From Colias croceus (taxonomy: Eukaryota > Arthropoda > Insecta > Lepidoptera > Pieridae): 64,000 nt of DNA. The stretch spans positions 4,488,501 to 4,552,500 of the forward strand of contig NC_059565.1 of NCBI RefSeq assembly GCF_905220415.1. The letters run 5' to 3'. Under the pieces are notes generated by a model, which made no database searches, was not told where the DNA came from, and was given only the letters and a program-made list of their open reading frames with translations. The position numbers and the translations under genes were made by a program. Positions 56,101 through 64,000 of this stretch are shown here, one piece after another (within the stretch, counting starts at the first letter, position 1; the number at the start of each line of letters is the position of its first letter).

Positions 56101-59100
56101 AAATTATCTTATTTATTTTGAAGGACGTGGAAGAGCGCGTGGCTCGGACATTTCCAAACCCACTAGACAGGTGGGCGCTCACGGAGGCGAGAGATGTGCA
56201 AAAGAGGAGGAAATTACTCCTGCCCGCTGATAAATTGCATCATTTGTTGCAGAAGGTATGTACCAAGGCCGGTTGCAGAGCTACACCGACCCTCAGTGCG
56301 TACGTCAGTCGCGTTTGTCATATGTATGGAAATTCATAAAACCGTTCATATTTATTATTATACTTCTAGTATTTCCATACATATGACAAGCGCGACTGAC
56401 GTATGCACTGATGGTCGGTGAAGCTCTGCAACCGGCCTAAGTACTAATATATAATGTATTATGTACTATACGATTCAACTAAGAAAATGATTGATTAAGC
56501 GCTATTTTTGATGTTATAGGTTTTTATTAAAAGGAAGCAATAATATAAGTTAGGTATGTTTGTATTGAAGTTTGAATTGACTGTTTTTGAAATGTGAAAA
56601 ATAATCTACTATATAAAAATAAGTCTTCCTTCCTGACGCTATAACTCCAGAATGCACGAACCGATTTCCACGGTTTTGCATTCTTTAGAAAGGTATCGGG
56701 CTCCTTGAGGTTTATAGCAAAGAAAAGGCTATGGCGAAACGGAGTTCGCCCGGTTTGCTAGTTCTATATTATGTTTAAATTACACTGGTCGATACGAAGT
56801 TTACACATAGATATGTTTTTGGCTTTCCTATTCTTAGCTTGAACGCACAGTGCAATAATTAATAAGACTCACAACAAAAATTATCCAAAACAAAACTCTG
56901 CCTACGCGTCTATGAGGCAGAGTTTAAACTTTTTGAACATTACTGCCACGAAATAATGAATTTCAGCATGAAAAAGTTACATTTTAACTAATTTTTTCTG
57001 TCTCCCCAATATTGTCTATTTTAACATTAATAATATTAAACACTTACCTTTAATTTTCAGGAAGTATTACCGCACAAAATAGACGTGTCCGTGACGAGTT
57101 TTATTACGGCCATCTTGGAGTACATCAGCACGGATGTGTTGAGGCTCTCCGGGACTTTCGTTAAGGAGATATCGCAAAAGTCGGGATATCAAGTTATCGA
57201 GAGTGGTGATATTAAGACTGCTATGTGCGCTGATAAGGTTAGTTTCTTTATCTATACTTAATATTATAAAGCTGAAGAGTTTTTTTGTTTGAACTCCCTA
57301 ATCTCAGCAACTACTGATCCGATTTAAAAAATTCTTTCGGCGTTAGATAGCCCATTTATCGAGGAAAACCGCAAAGCGCAGCTAGTTTTTAATAAAGTTA
57401 GTTAGTCAAGCATCCGCCCCGGATTAGCGTGAAAGGATGCGGGATCGAGTCCCGCCTCGTGATCGATTGAATCTGTAAGTTCAAATTTAATAATTTTGAC
57501 TGTTTGTTTTTCATATAAATATTTATTTTTTTCAGCTGTTAATGGACATGTTCTACCAAGAGTCCGAGCTAGCCGGTGTAGCGGCCGGTGTCACAGCCCT
57601 GGACAGAGGGCGTAGGGCTTCGCTAACGTACGGGGAGCTCGTGCGTGATTTGCTAGCTGATGAGAGAAGCTTTCTGAGGGACCTGAACTTGATTATACGC
57701 GTGTTTAAAGATGAATTGGAGAAGATACTGCATTCTGATACACGGGTGAGTTGAAAAAGTGGTGAAGGAGTGCGAGATTTTGTGAAAAGTTGTGTTTTGG
57801 TGAAAATTTGTGATTTTGATTAATAAAGAAACTTCTTATTCTCATACCACAGTATAAAAAAACAAAAACAAGGAATTAATACTTAAATGAAACAGCATGA
57901 TACAATAAAGGAGACCTTTCAGCATAAACTGCAACTAAAATTAAATTATAATTAAAAATTAGAACCGCTTAAAGTGATAAGAGCGCCCTTATACATTTTA
58001 TGAAACAAGTTTTTTTTTTCATATTTTGCACTCGTATGATACAAAAAAAATTTTTCTAAAAAAAAATATGTAAATTATAATATAAATATTTAATGTTAAA
58101 ATTATCCCTTTGTTACAGACAATATCGTTAATATTCGGCAATATAGTCGACATATACGAATTGACGGTAACGTTGCTGGGAAATTTGGAAGACGCTATGG
58201 AAATGTCACAGGACTCACCGCAACCGTATATTGGCAGTTGTTTTGAAGGTAAATACATTTTATAACAAGACTAGCTGCGCTCCGCGGTTTCACCCGCATT
58301 GCTCCGCTCCTGTTGGTCTTAGCGTGATGATATATAGCCTATAGCCTTCCTCGATAAATGGGCTATCCAACACCGAAATAATTTTTCAAATCGGACCAGT
58401 AGTTCCTTAGATTAGTGTGTTCAAACAAACAAACTCTTCACCTTAATAATATTAGTATAGATGTTATTTTATTGACTAAACTACGTTTACATTGATAAAA
58501 ATAATGTTAACATTTAATAAGCTTTGCCCTTGATTATTTTGATAACATCTTTAATTTGTAACTACATTCTTACAACATATAAATTGAATTTATACTCTGT
58601 CCATTATATTATTTGCTTTGACGCCTATGAAGGATTGTATAATGTATTGTCTATATTAAAATGTCATACAAATAATAACATATCTTATTAGTATGTTTAC
58701 GTTGTAATTATTGTTTAAGTACCTGATTCGATTTATGATAATATTTTGAATTTATAATTGGAATGGTATCACAATCGATAATCTTTTAGACATCACTTCT
58801 GGTATCACCTATCGAGCTGTCAAAAGGCAATTCAATTCTTATAGTGGACAGACTATAAATATAATTTTTCTTATATTTTGATTACAGAATTGGCAGAAGT
58901 AGAGGAATTTCGTGCGTACGTGCGCTACGCGAACATCGTCACACGGAAGGAGTCGAGGGACGCGTTGCAACGGATTGTGGACGATCCCGAGGTGATTATA
59001 CTACATATTATTATGTCCTAAATTGTCCTAATGTCCTAGAAATATAGTACTAGGTGTCATACAGTTCTATGTCCTTAACTTATTATATACAAGATTTCCG

Positions 59101-62100
59101 CCCGCGGCTTCGCCCGCGTTTGCAAAGGAAAACCCGCATAGTTCCCGTTCCCGTGGGATTACCGGGATGAAAACTATCCTATGTGTTAATCCAAGTTACC
59201 CTCTATATGTGTGCTAAATTTCATTGTAATCGGTTCAGTAGTTTTTACGTGAAAGAGTAACAAACATCCATACATCCATACATCCATACAAACTTTCGCC
59301 TTTATAATATATTAGATTAGATTAGATAAAAAGATAAACTTGAAAGCTGAATGGATACTTAGGATAAAAAAAAATCTGTAAAATACGATTTGAAATGTAT
59401 GTCAAAATTGTCAAAATCGTCTATCAAGAATATTATCAGCAAGCGGTTAAACTGTACCTTTTTTTTTTTACTTAAGATAGGGAAGCGCTTGACCACAATC
59501 TCGCCTGATGGAAAGCTGAGATGCGGTCTAAGATGGTACGCGCTTCCCTAGTAGGTACCGGTTCACTCTTCGTTTGAAGACCCCCATATTGTACTGGTAC
59601 TCGTCGGGGAACACAGATTCAGGAAGCGCGTTCCAGTCCCTTGCGGTTCGAATGAAGAATGAAAATTAACCTTAATCTTGTGTAAAGAAAAATCTAACAT
59701 CAGTGATCGTACTTTTTCTGAAAGTTCTAAATTGTTTGCAATAAAATGTCTGTAGGTACTTAAAAAATGTCAATAATTTTTTTCTATGCTTAGAAAATTT
59801 TGCAAAAAAGTCTATTATGACTTTTATTTATTAACTTATTTTTATTTATTTTTCATACAGCTAGCGGAACGTCTAGACACAGCGGGCCACGGTTTCCGTC
59901 TGGCCGTGAAATACTACTTACCAAAACTACTACTGACTCCGGTATCCCACGTGTTCCTCTATCACAGCTATGTACTTGCGTTGTTGCAAATAGCGCCCAC
60001 CAGCGATGATAGAGAGAGTTTTAAACAGGTAAATAGTATTAAATTAGAATAAAAATGAAGATAAAAATAAAATATACCCAAATTTTGCCAGTAATCTATA
60101 TTACTCCATAAAAACACCACAAAAATGCCTAAAACTGACCCTACAAACGACTTGCCGATACGCTGCCTAACCTACATCTTCAATGTAAGTAATTTAAAAC
60201 TACCCGCAAAATACCTTAAAAGTTAAATACGTGACTAACAAAAAGTACCCTCAAAAAGCTATGTAAAAATTGAGCTGTTGCCGTAGATAGATCATTCTAT
60301 TAATGATAAAGACAGTTTAAACAGGTTAGAAGTGTAAAACTACCCGCAAAATACTTAAAAATGACCCTAGGGTAAAAATAAACCATTTGTCTTAGGATAA
60401 ACATAATATCAAGTATACATCTGCCCAAAACTACTAATAAATCCAACTAGCGACTATACAGAGAGTTTTAAACAGGTTAGTATTATGTTATACTACCCGC
60501 AAAGTAGTTAAAAGTTAAATGAGTGACCAAAAACTACCCCCCATTAATTTGATTGACCGCCTCCTTGGTTTAGTGGTTGACGCGTGAGCGTAGCACCGAG
60601 GGGTCCTGAGTTCGATTCCCGGTGGAGACGAAGAAAAAGAAATATGTCTCGGTCTTTTAGGACACAGAAGGCTGATCACTTACTTGTCCCTGAAGAAAAT
60701 CGATCAGGGAAACAGATGTATGGATAATGCATCTGCCCCTTACCCCACTAGGGGACATGGGACTTCACATTAATTTGATAATTTTTTTTATATTATTAAA
60801 ACTGTCATATTTAACTATGTCACTCGAGAAAAATGAAGCTTTGGAATGGCATAATGATTAAAACATATTTTACGCATTTCTTGGGGTTGCTCAAGGGTCA
60901 GTTATAGGTCCTATACTATTTGATTGCTTTATAAATGTGTTATAGGAGGTTTTAGTTACAAAAGGTTGCTATTGAAAATATTCATAGTAATCTTATCTTT
61001 ACAGGTGGAATGTAATCTACATCCAATAAAGAAATTATTAGTGAAAGCATTAGGAAATGGACCAAAAATGTAAGTTCCTTGAGTATTATTTAATTTTTAT
61101 GTGATTTATTGCCTAATTACTTGGATCAGGCGTTGTTTTATTGAATCAGTCTGTCATTTTATGTTGATTTAATTGTTTGACCCTGCACATTATTTAAAAT
61201 GTATTTGTAAGCGGCTGGTCCTACTTAAATTTTGCCCGCGTCTGAGGGCGGTTTAGTTTTTGTTTAAAAACAATTATGTAATAATAATTTAATGGCGTCC
61301 TATTTATGTGTAATTAAGAATTTTTCTTATATTTTTCTCTATATTTTTCAGTGACACAGCGATTCGTGGTGCGGCTCGTGCCCGTCGACAGCTCGCTATA
61401 GAGAAATGCAATGAACTCGGAAAGTTAATAGATAACTGGGACACTAGAGACGTGCCGCAGTGTTGTAACGAATTTTATAGAGGTAATTATTATAATTAAT
61501 ATAGTGGAGCCAATTTAATAGGCAACATTTGACGTCTATCAATTTTATCTTCATAGAGTGGTAACCTGCTTAAAAACATCGATTAAAGTGAATTAATCGA
61601 TGCGGACTTTTCATTTGTCAATCGAACTTGAAACACATGTCAATAATTTATGATAATTTTTATTCACAAGTAATCAGTGCATTCGATTATAGATGTCAGA
61701 TTTCGATTTTTAGAGTAACATCTCTGGTATTTAAAAAGAAAAAAGGTTTATTGTAATTGAAAAAAGGTAAACAAATGTGCAGATCTAACAAAACGAAATA
61801 TCATGTTATTCTATGTCGTCGTCACTAGGTTACGTTGTTGAATTTTGTTGAACTGTCAAATGTTGCCTATTAAAATGGCTCTACATTGTCTACAATATTA
61901 ATAAATAAGTCGGGTTTTCCTTTCTGACGCTATAACTCCAGAACGCACGAACCGATTTCCACGGTTTTGCATTCGTTGGAAAGGTATCTGGCTCCGTGAG
62001 GTTTGTAGCAAAGAAAATTCAGGAAACATTTCAACAGAAAAGCGGGAAAACCGGGAAAATCATATAGCGCCTTATGTAACATTTCGTTTGGTGTTTAAAC

Positions 62101-63378
62101 TATGAAGGTGGTATTTAAACATAAGGTGGTGAAACGGAGTTCGCCGGGTTTGCTAGTTATGAATAACTAGCTTACCGCCCGCGGCCGCGGCTTCGCCCGC
62201 TTTGTCTAAAACATAATATATATAATTATATACTAAAACCTTCCTCTTGAATCACTCTATCTATTAAAAAAAACCGCATCAAAATCGGTTGCGTAGTTTT
62301 AAAGATTTAAGCATATAAAGGGACATAGAACAGAGAAAGCGACTTTGTTTTATACTATGTAGTGATAATAATTATTTCAGGACAATTTTCACACTCGCCA
62401 TTTTCTGATCCCATACTAAGCTATTGTTTGATGTTAAACATGCTGATTTTAGCGAAGCTTTCGATACAGTCAATCACTTAACTTTTACAAGTATTTTTTT
62501 CAGAATCAGTGTATGCAAAACTACAAGTCCCTTCGCGCTTAGTATACCAATAGTGGGACACCCTGTATATTTTCAAAATTTCCGATCAATAAATGTTATT
62601 ACAATATTTATTATATATTATTAAGGGCTGATTTTTCAATCCTTGGTTAAAACTTATTCATCGAATAACGTATTAGACTACCATTTCAAAAATGTATTCT
62701 AATTGTATTTGACAGTTTACAGGTGACATTTTAAAATGTTCGTGTAATACTTTATTGGACGGATTAATTTTAACCAAGGATTGAAAAATCGGCGCTAAAT
62801 TACAATTTAAATGCCAATATAACATTGCAGAGGACACACTATCAAAGCTCGGTCCGGGCAAGCGGGTCGCTGAACGGCGGGCTTTTTTATTCGACGGCCT
62901 GCTGCTGCTCTGCAAACCTGTCACTAGTATTGTGAGTGTACCCGCAATTTTATAAAAATCAGTAAAAAAAAAAAAATATTTTATTATAGAATCAACCTAA
63001 AATATATATATTTGTTTTTTGAAGTTATACTTCTTTTGGCGCGATGGAGAAAAATGATGAGAGTGAATTGTTACGATGCGCGCGCACACCGACACATAAA
63101 TTTAACAGCATGAAGTTAGTTCTAGGTGGTATGGAAATTGATAACTATGTTCAAGTTGTATATTCTAGTATTTTTTTTCCATACGCCAAAGAAGTATAAC
63201 TTCTAACGCGTGTACATAAGTACACGCACTCTTTTTTTATTAGCAATAAATATGTCGTTAATATGTTTCCAGGTGGCAGTGAATAGCAACGCAGCGGCGG
63301 GCGGACCTCAGCAAATGAAACTAAAAGAGAAATTACATATACGAAAACTGGAGATCGTCGACAGGCCTGATTGTGAAG
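53112..63378 (+). CDS. Sos: Son of sevenless, Ras guanine-nucleotide exchange factor, N-terminal exons
   Basis: Twelve exons: 53112-53207, 54829-54948, 56124-56255, 57061-57237, 57536-57745, 58119-58248, 58888-58991, 59861-60028, 61005-61069, 61352-61482, 62831-62931, 63273-63378. All have GT-AG borders and compatible phases, giving 513 residues; the gene continues past the window. The histone-fold part (GKWKGLFLSSFRK, DVEERVARTFPNPLDRWAL, ILEYISTDVLRLSG, AMCADK LLMDMF) occupies residues 1-185. The DH domain (LVRDLLADERSFLRDLNLIIRVFK, IVDIYELTVTLLGNLEDAMEMS, YYLPKLLLTPV) and the start of the PH domain (RRAFLFDGLLLLCK, MKLKEKLHIRK) follow. The REM and Cdc25 modules must lie downstream. Sos is recruited by Grb2/Drk to activated receptors and loads Ras with GTP; DH-PH acts on Rac and gates autoinhibition. 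The start is the first in-frame ATG and fits the family. Confidence 0.95.
53808..53998. mobile_element. MITE with perfect 24-bp inverted ends, Sos intron 1
   Basis: gtgctgatttacacagggtc followed by agta at the left is the exact complement of tactgaccctgtgtaaatca followed by gcac at the right. Internal tracts repeat gactgacttyaaa and ctgtttacacaggg. Non-coding. Confidence 0.85.
55013..55200 (+). mobile_element. MITE-like element with GAAGTGAAACTTC ends, Sos intron 2
   Basis: gaagtgaaacttctttatgg at the left and aaagaagtttcacttc at the right. The interior repeats gcgtaacggaaaaatgtcac twice. Confidence 0.7.
55294..55450 (+). mobile_element. 3'-truncated Helitron-like element
   Basis: It starts TCCCTACTAATATTATAAAT and runs to ggctaccttttattgcgaat without hairpin or CTAG. 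It is followed at 55551-55650 by the 95-bp palindromic mini-element. Confidence 0.6.
55762..55983 (-). mobile_element. tRNA-derived SINE (reverse) with 8-bp TSD, Sos intron 2
   Basis: On the minus strand the head ggtccttggtacagtggttg and box B ggatcgattccc precede a body ending gggacacgggacttcac. The flanks repeat gaatacaa (55754-55761, 55984-55991). Same family as 60554-60767. Confidence 0.8.
56267..56437. mobile_element. Foldback MITE beside the Sos exon 3 donor
   Basis: Arms of about 65 bp (ggccggttgcagagctacac... and ...gtgaagctctgcaaccggcc) with few mismatches surround a 40-bp centre. The left tip is 11 nt from the exon 3 donor (56256). Related to the 55-bp-arm element at 43071. Confidence 0.85.
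56605..56761 (+). mobile_element. Helitron-like element, fifth family, Sos intron 3
   Basis: TCTACTATATAAAAATAAGT start, ctgacgctataactccagaa, gaaacggagttcgcccggtt and TTTGCTAG before T. A longer relative is at 61905-62156. Confidence 0.7.
57251..57385 (+). mobile_element. Helitron-like element, fourth family, Sos intron 4
   Basis: TCTATACTTAATATTATAAA start and gcgcagCTAG end. It starts 14 nt after the exon 4 donor, so the element supplies most of the 5' part of this 298-bp intron. Confidence 0.75.
57402..57468 (+). repeat. Diverged copy of the tRNA-like core
   Basis: gcatccgccccggattagcg and gatcgagtcccgcctcgtga match the cores at 80-154, with changes in box B (ggatcgag). The 5' half with box A is degraded. 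It sits alone in Sos intron 4, so the array sequence is also a dispersed repeat. Confidence 0.7.
57746..58118 (+). other. Sos intron 5
   Basis: Donor CGG|GTGAGT and acceptor TTACAG|ACA. AT-rich with A and T homopolymers, no repeat family recognised. Confidence 0.6.
58271..58461 (-). mobile_element. Helitron-like element, fourth family, Sos intron 6
   Basis: CTAG and the gctgcgctccgcggtttcac end at the left, and complement of TCTATACTAATATTATTAAG at the right. The element begins 23 nt after the exon 6 donor. Confidence 0.75.
59091..59315 (-). mobile_element. Helitron-like element with mutated 3' tip, Sos intron 7
   Basis: The hairpin ccgcccgcggcttcgcccgcg and the shared body are intact, but the tip reads caaga where CTAG is expected. 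(catacatc)n and (attag)n runs mark the 5' side. Confidence 0.65.
59470..59660 (+). repeat. Dispersed repeat fragment, Sos intron 7
   Basis: The tract gggaagcgcttgaccacaat...ggtacgcgcttccctagtagg has inverted ends (gggaagcgc/gcgcttccc), and is followed by gaagcgcgttccagtccctt. It is GC-richer than the intron around it and looks like a fragment of a retroelement or MITE; the class is uncertain. Confidence 0.45.
60029..60535 (+). repeat. Degraded tandem duplication including the end of Sos exon 8
   Basis: The exon 8 end and donor, agagagttttaaacag|gtaaatag (to 60028), recurs as acagtttaaacag|gttag (60312-60324) and agagagttttaaacag|gttagtatt (60460-60475). Each is followed by a variant of actacccgcaaaatac...taaaagttaaatacgtgac. 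These appear to be old copies of an exon-intron junction left in the intron. Confidence 0.65.
60554..60767 (+). mobile_element. tRNA-derived SINE with 12-bp TSD, Sos intron 8
   Basis: Head ccttggtttagtggttgacg (box A-like) and gagttcgattcccggt (box B), body with gaaaatcgatcagggaaaca, end ggggacatgggacttca. The flanks repeat cattaatttgat (60542-60553, 60768-60779). Confidence 0.88.
61483..61904 (+). other. Sos intron 10, first part
   Basis: AT-rich. tagtggagccaatttaatag at the start and cctattaaaatggctctaca at 61864 are inverted, with gcaacatttgac/gtcaaatgttgc inside, so a 380-bp foldback-like element probably fills the stretch. Confidence 0.55.
61905..62156 (+). mobile_element. Helitron-like element, fifth family, Sos intron 10
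   Basis: ctgacgctataactccagaa, cgatttccacggttttgcat and gaaacggagttcgccgggtt followed by TTTGCTAG. About 95 bp longer than the copy at 56605 because of a middle tract (gcgggaaaaccgggaaaatc). Confidence 0.7.
62165..62365 (-). mobile_element. Helitron-like element, second family, Sos intron 10
   Basis: CTAG and an expanded hairpin (ccgcccgcggccgcggcttc), aatcactctatctattaaaa, and actatgtagtgat at the far end. Followed by a SINE tail fragment (62372-62440) and a MITE right-arm fragment (62505-62570). Confidence 0.68.
62627..62802. mobile_element. Foldback MITE beside Sos exon 11
   Basis: gggctgatttttcaatccttggttaaaa at the left is mirrored by ttttaaccaaggattgaaaaatcggcgct at the right. Its right tip lies about 30 bp before the exon 11 acceptor (62830), where the branch point is expected. 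Confidence 0.8.
63021..63203 (+). mobile_element. MITE-like element with variant ends, Sos intron 11
   Basis: Left end gaagttatacttcttttggcg and right end cgccaaagaagtataacttc match each other, but both differ in the same place from the GAAGTGAAACTTC type seen at 2081, 43560 and 55013. Confidence 0.7.
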
Positions 63379-63432
63379 GTTAGTTTGTGTATTTGGTGTG
63401 TAACACGCTTTCACTTCACCTGTATGTTTGTA

Positions 63433-63650
63433 CTAGATTTCCGCCCGCGGCTTCGCTTGCGTTTGCAAAGGAAAACCCGCATAGTTCCCGTTCCCGTGGG
63501 ATTTCCGGGATAAAAACTATCCTATGTGTTAATCCAAGTTACCCTCTATATGTGTGCTAAATTTCATTGTAATCGGTTCAGTAGTTTTTACGTGAAAGAG
63601 TAACAAACATCCATACATCCATACTTACAAACTTTCGCCTTTATAATATA
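63433..63650 (-). mobile_element. Helitron-like element, reverse, Sos intron 12
   Basis: CTAG at 63433-63436, then the atttccgcccgcggcttcgc hairpin, then the shared body back to a ttataatatatatta start. Confidence 0.72.
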
Positions 63651-63691
63651 TATTAAGAATATTAAGATATAACCGACTCCTTAACACTATA

Positions 63692-63918
63692 TCCTACTAA
63701 TATTATAAATGCGAAAGTTTGTGAGGATGTGTGTGTGTATGTGTTTGTTACTCTTTCACGCAAATACTACTGAACCGATTACAATGAAATTTAGCACACA
63801 TATAGAGGGTAGCTTGGATTAACACATAGGATAGTTTTTATCCCGGAAATCCCATGGGAACGGGAACTATGCGGGTTTTCCTTTGAAAACGCGGGTGAAG
63901 CCGCGGGCGGAAATCTAG
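63692..63918 (+). mobile_element. Helitron-like element, forward, Sos intron 12
   Basis: TCCTACTAATATTATAAAT start and cgggtgaagccgcgggcggaa end with CTAG before T. It stands in inverted orientation 40 bp from the previous copy, so the two could pair over about 200 nt in the pre-mRNA. Confidence 0.75.
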
Positions 63919-64000
63919 TTAACTTTAAACGGACTCAATTCAATTTTTGAACACTTTTCAAGGATCTGTCGCAATACAATAATGACACGAGATAAAGCGT

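Noticed and set aside
55859..56339. Open frames around Sos intron 2 and exon 3
   Set aside because: One is the SINE in reverse; the other is exon 3 read past its donor into the foldback element.

Overview
This is a gene-poor, AT-rich, repeat-dense window from an insect nuclear genome, almost certainly a butterfly or moth. It holds spliced genes with GT-AG introns, tRNA-headed SINEs (one with a GAT-repeat tail), and dozens of short elements that start TC, carry a GC-rich hairpin near the 3' end and end CTAG before a T, the structure of the non-autonomous Helitrons that are abundant in Lepidoptera. The species cannot be read from the sequence.

Layout. 1-1117: tandem array of a 311-bp unit, each with a Pol III-type tRNA-like core; the window opens inside the array. 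1118-9940: repeat debris (SINEs, Helitron-like copies, a 568-bp foldback element). 9945-17992: a three-level nest, in which a short element with inverted ends was invaded by a Ty3/Gypsy LTR retrotransposon (206-bp LTRs with no difference seen on reading, 4-bp target duplication), which was then invaded by a 5'-truncated LINE. 18000-23050: intergenic repeats. 23055-28884 (minus): the 3' exons of a KIM-type protein tyrosine phosphatase related to Drosophila PTP-ER and mammalian PTPRR/STEP/HePTP. 28885-38479: non-coding, with a 2.1-kb element with inverted ends. 38480-51804 (minus): a complete 20-exon SID-1/SIDT-family gene whose exons sum to 2337 nt (778 residues). 53112-63378 (plus): the first 12 coding exons of Son of sevenless (Sos), running past the right edge.

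PTP-ER and Sos act in opposite directions on one pathway: Sos loads Ras with GTP upstream of ERK, and KIM phosphatases bind and inactivate ERK. SID-1 and Sos are head to head with about 1.3 kb between start codons, so they may share a promoter region. The SID-1 protein belongs to the dsRNA/cholesterol-transport family and keeps the metal-binding His/Asp pattern.

The observations most worth checking are: a series of three strong and two weak ERK-docking (KIM) motifs in the phosphatase, a candidate membrane-spanning exon upstream of them, and an Ala in place of the WPD-loop Pro; a textbook -1 frameshift site (GGGAAAC, 6-nt spacer, 8-bp stem) at the gag stop of the Gypsy element; a small, possibly N-myristoylated membrane protein at its env position; the tRNA-like tandem array; chimeric Helitron ends; a chain of three overlapping upstream ORFs before Sos; and decayed copies of the Sos exon 8 3' end in the following intron. 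Exon borders were read by eye from splice sites, reading frame and family resemblance. No alignment or database search was run.
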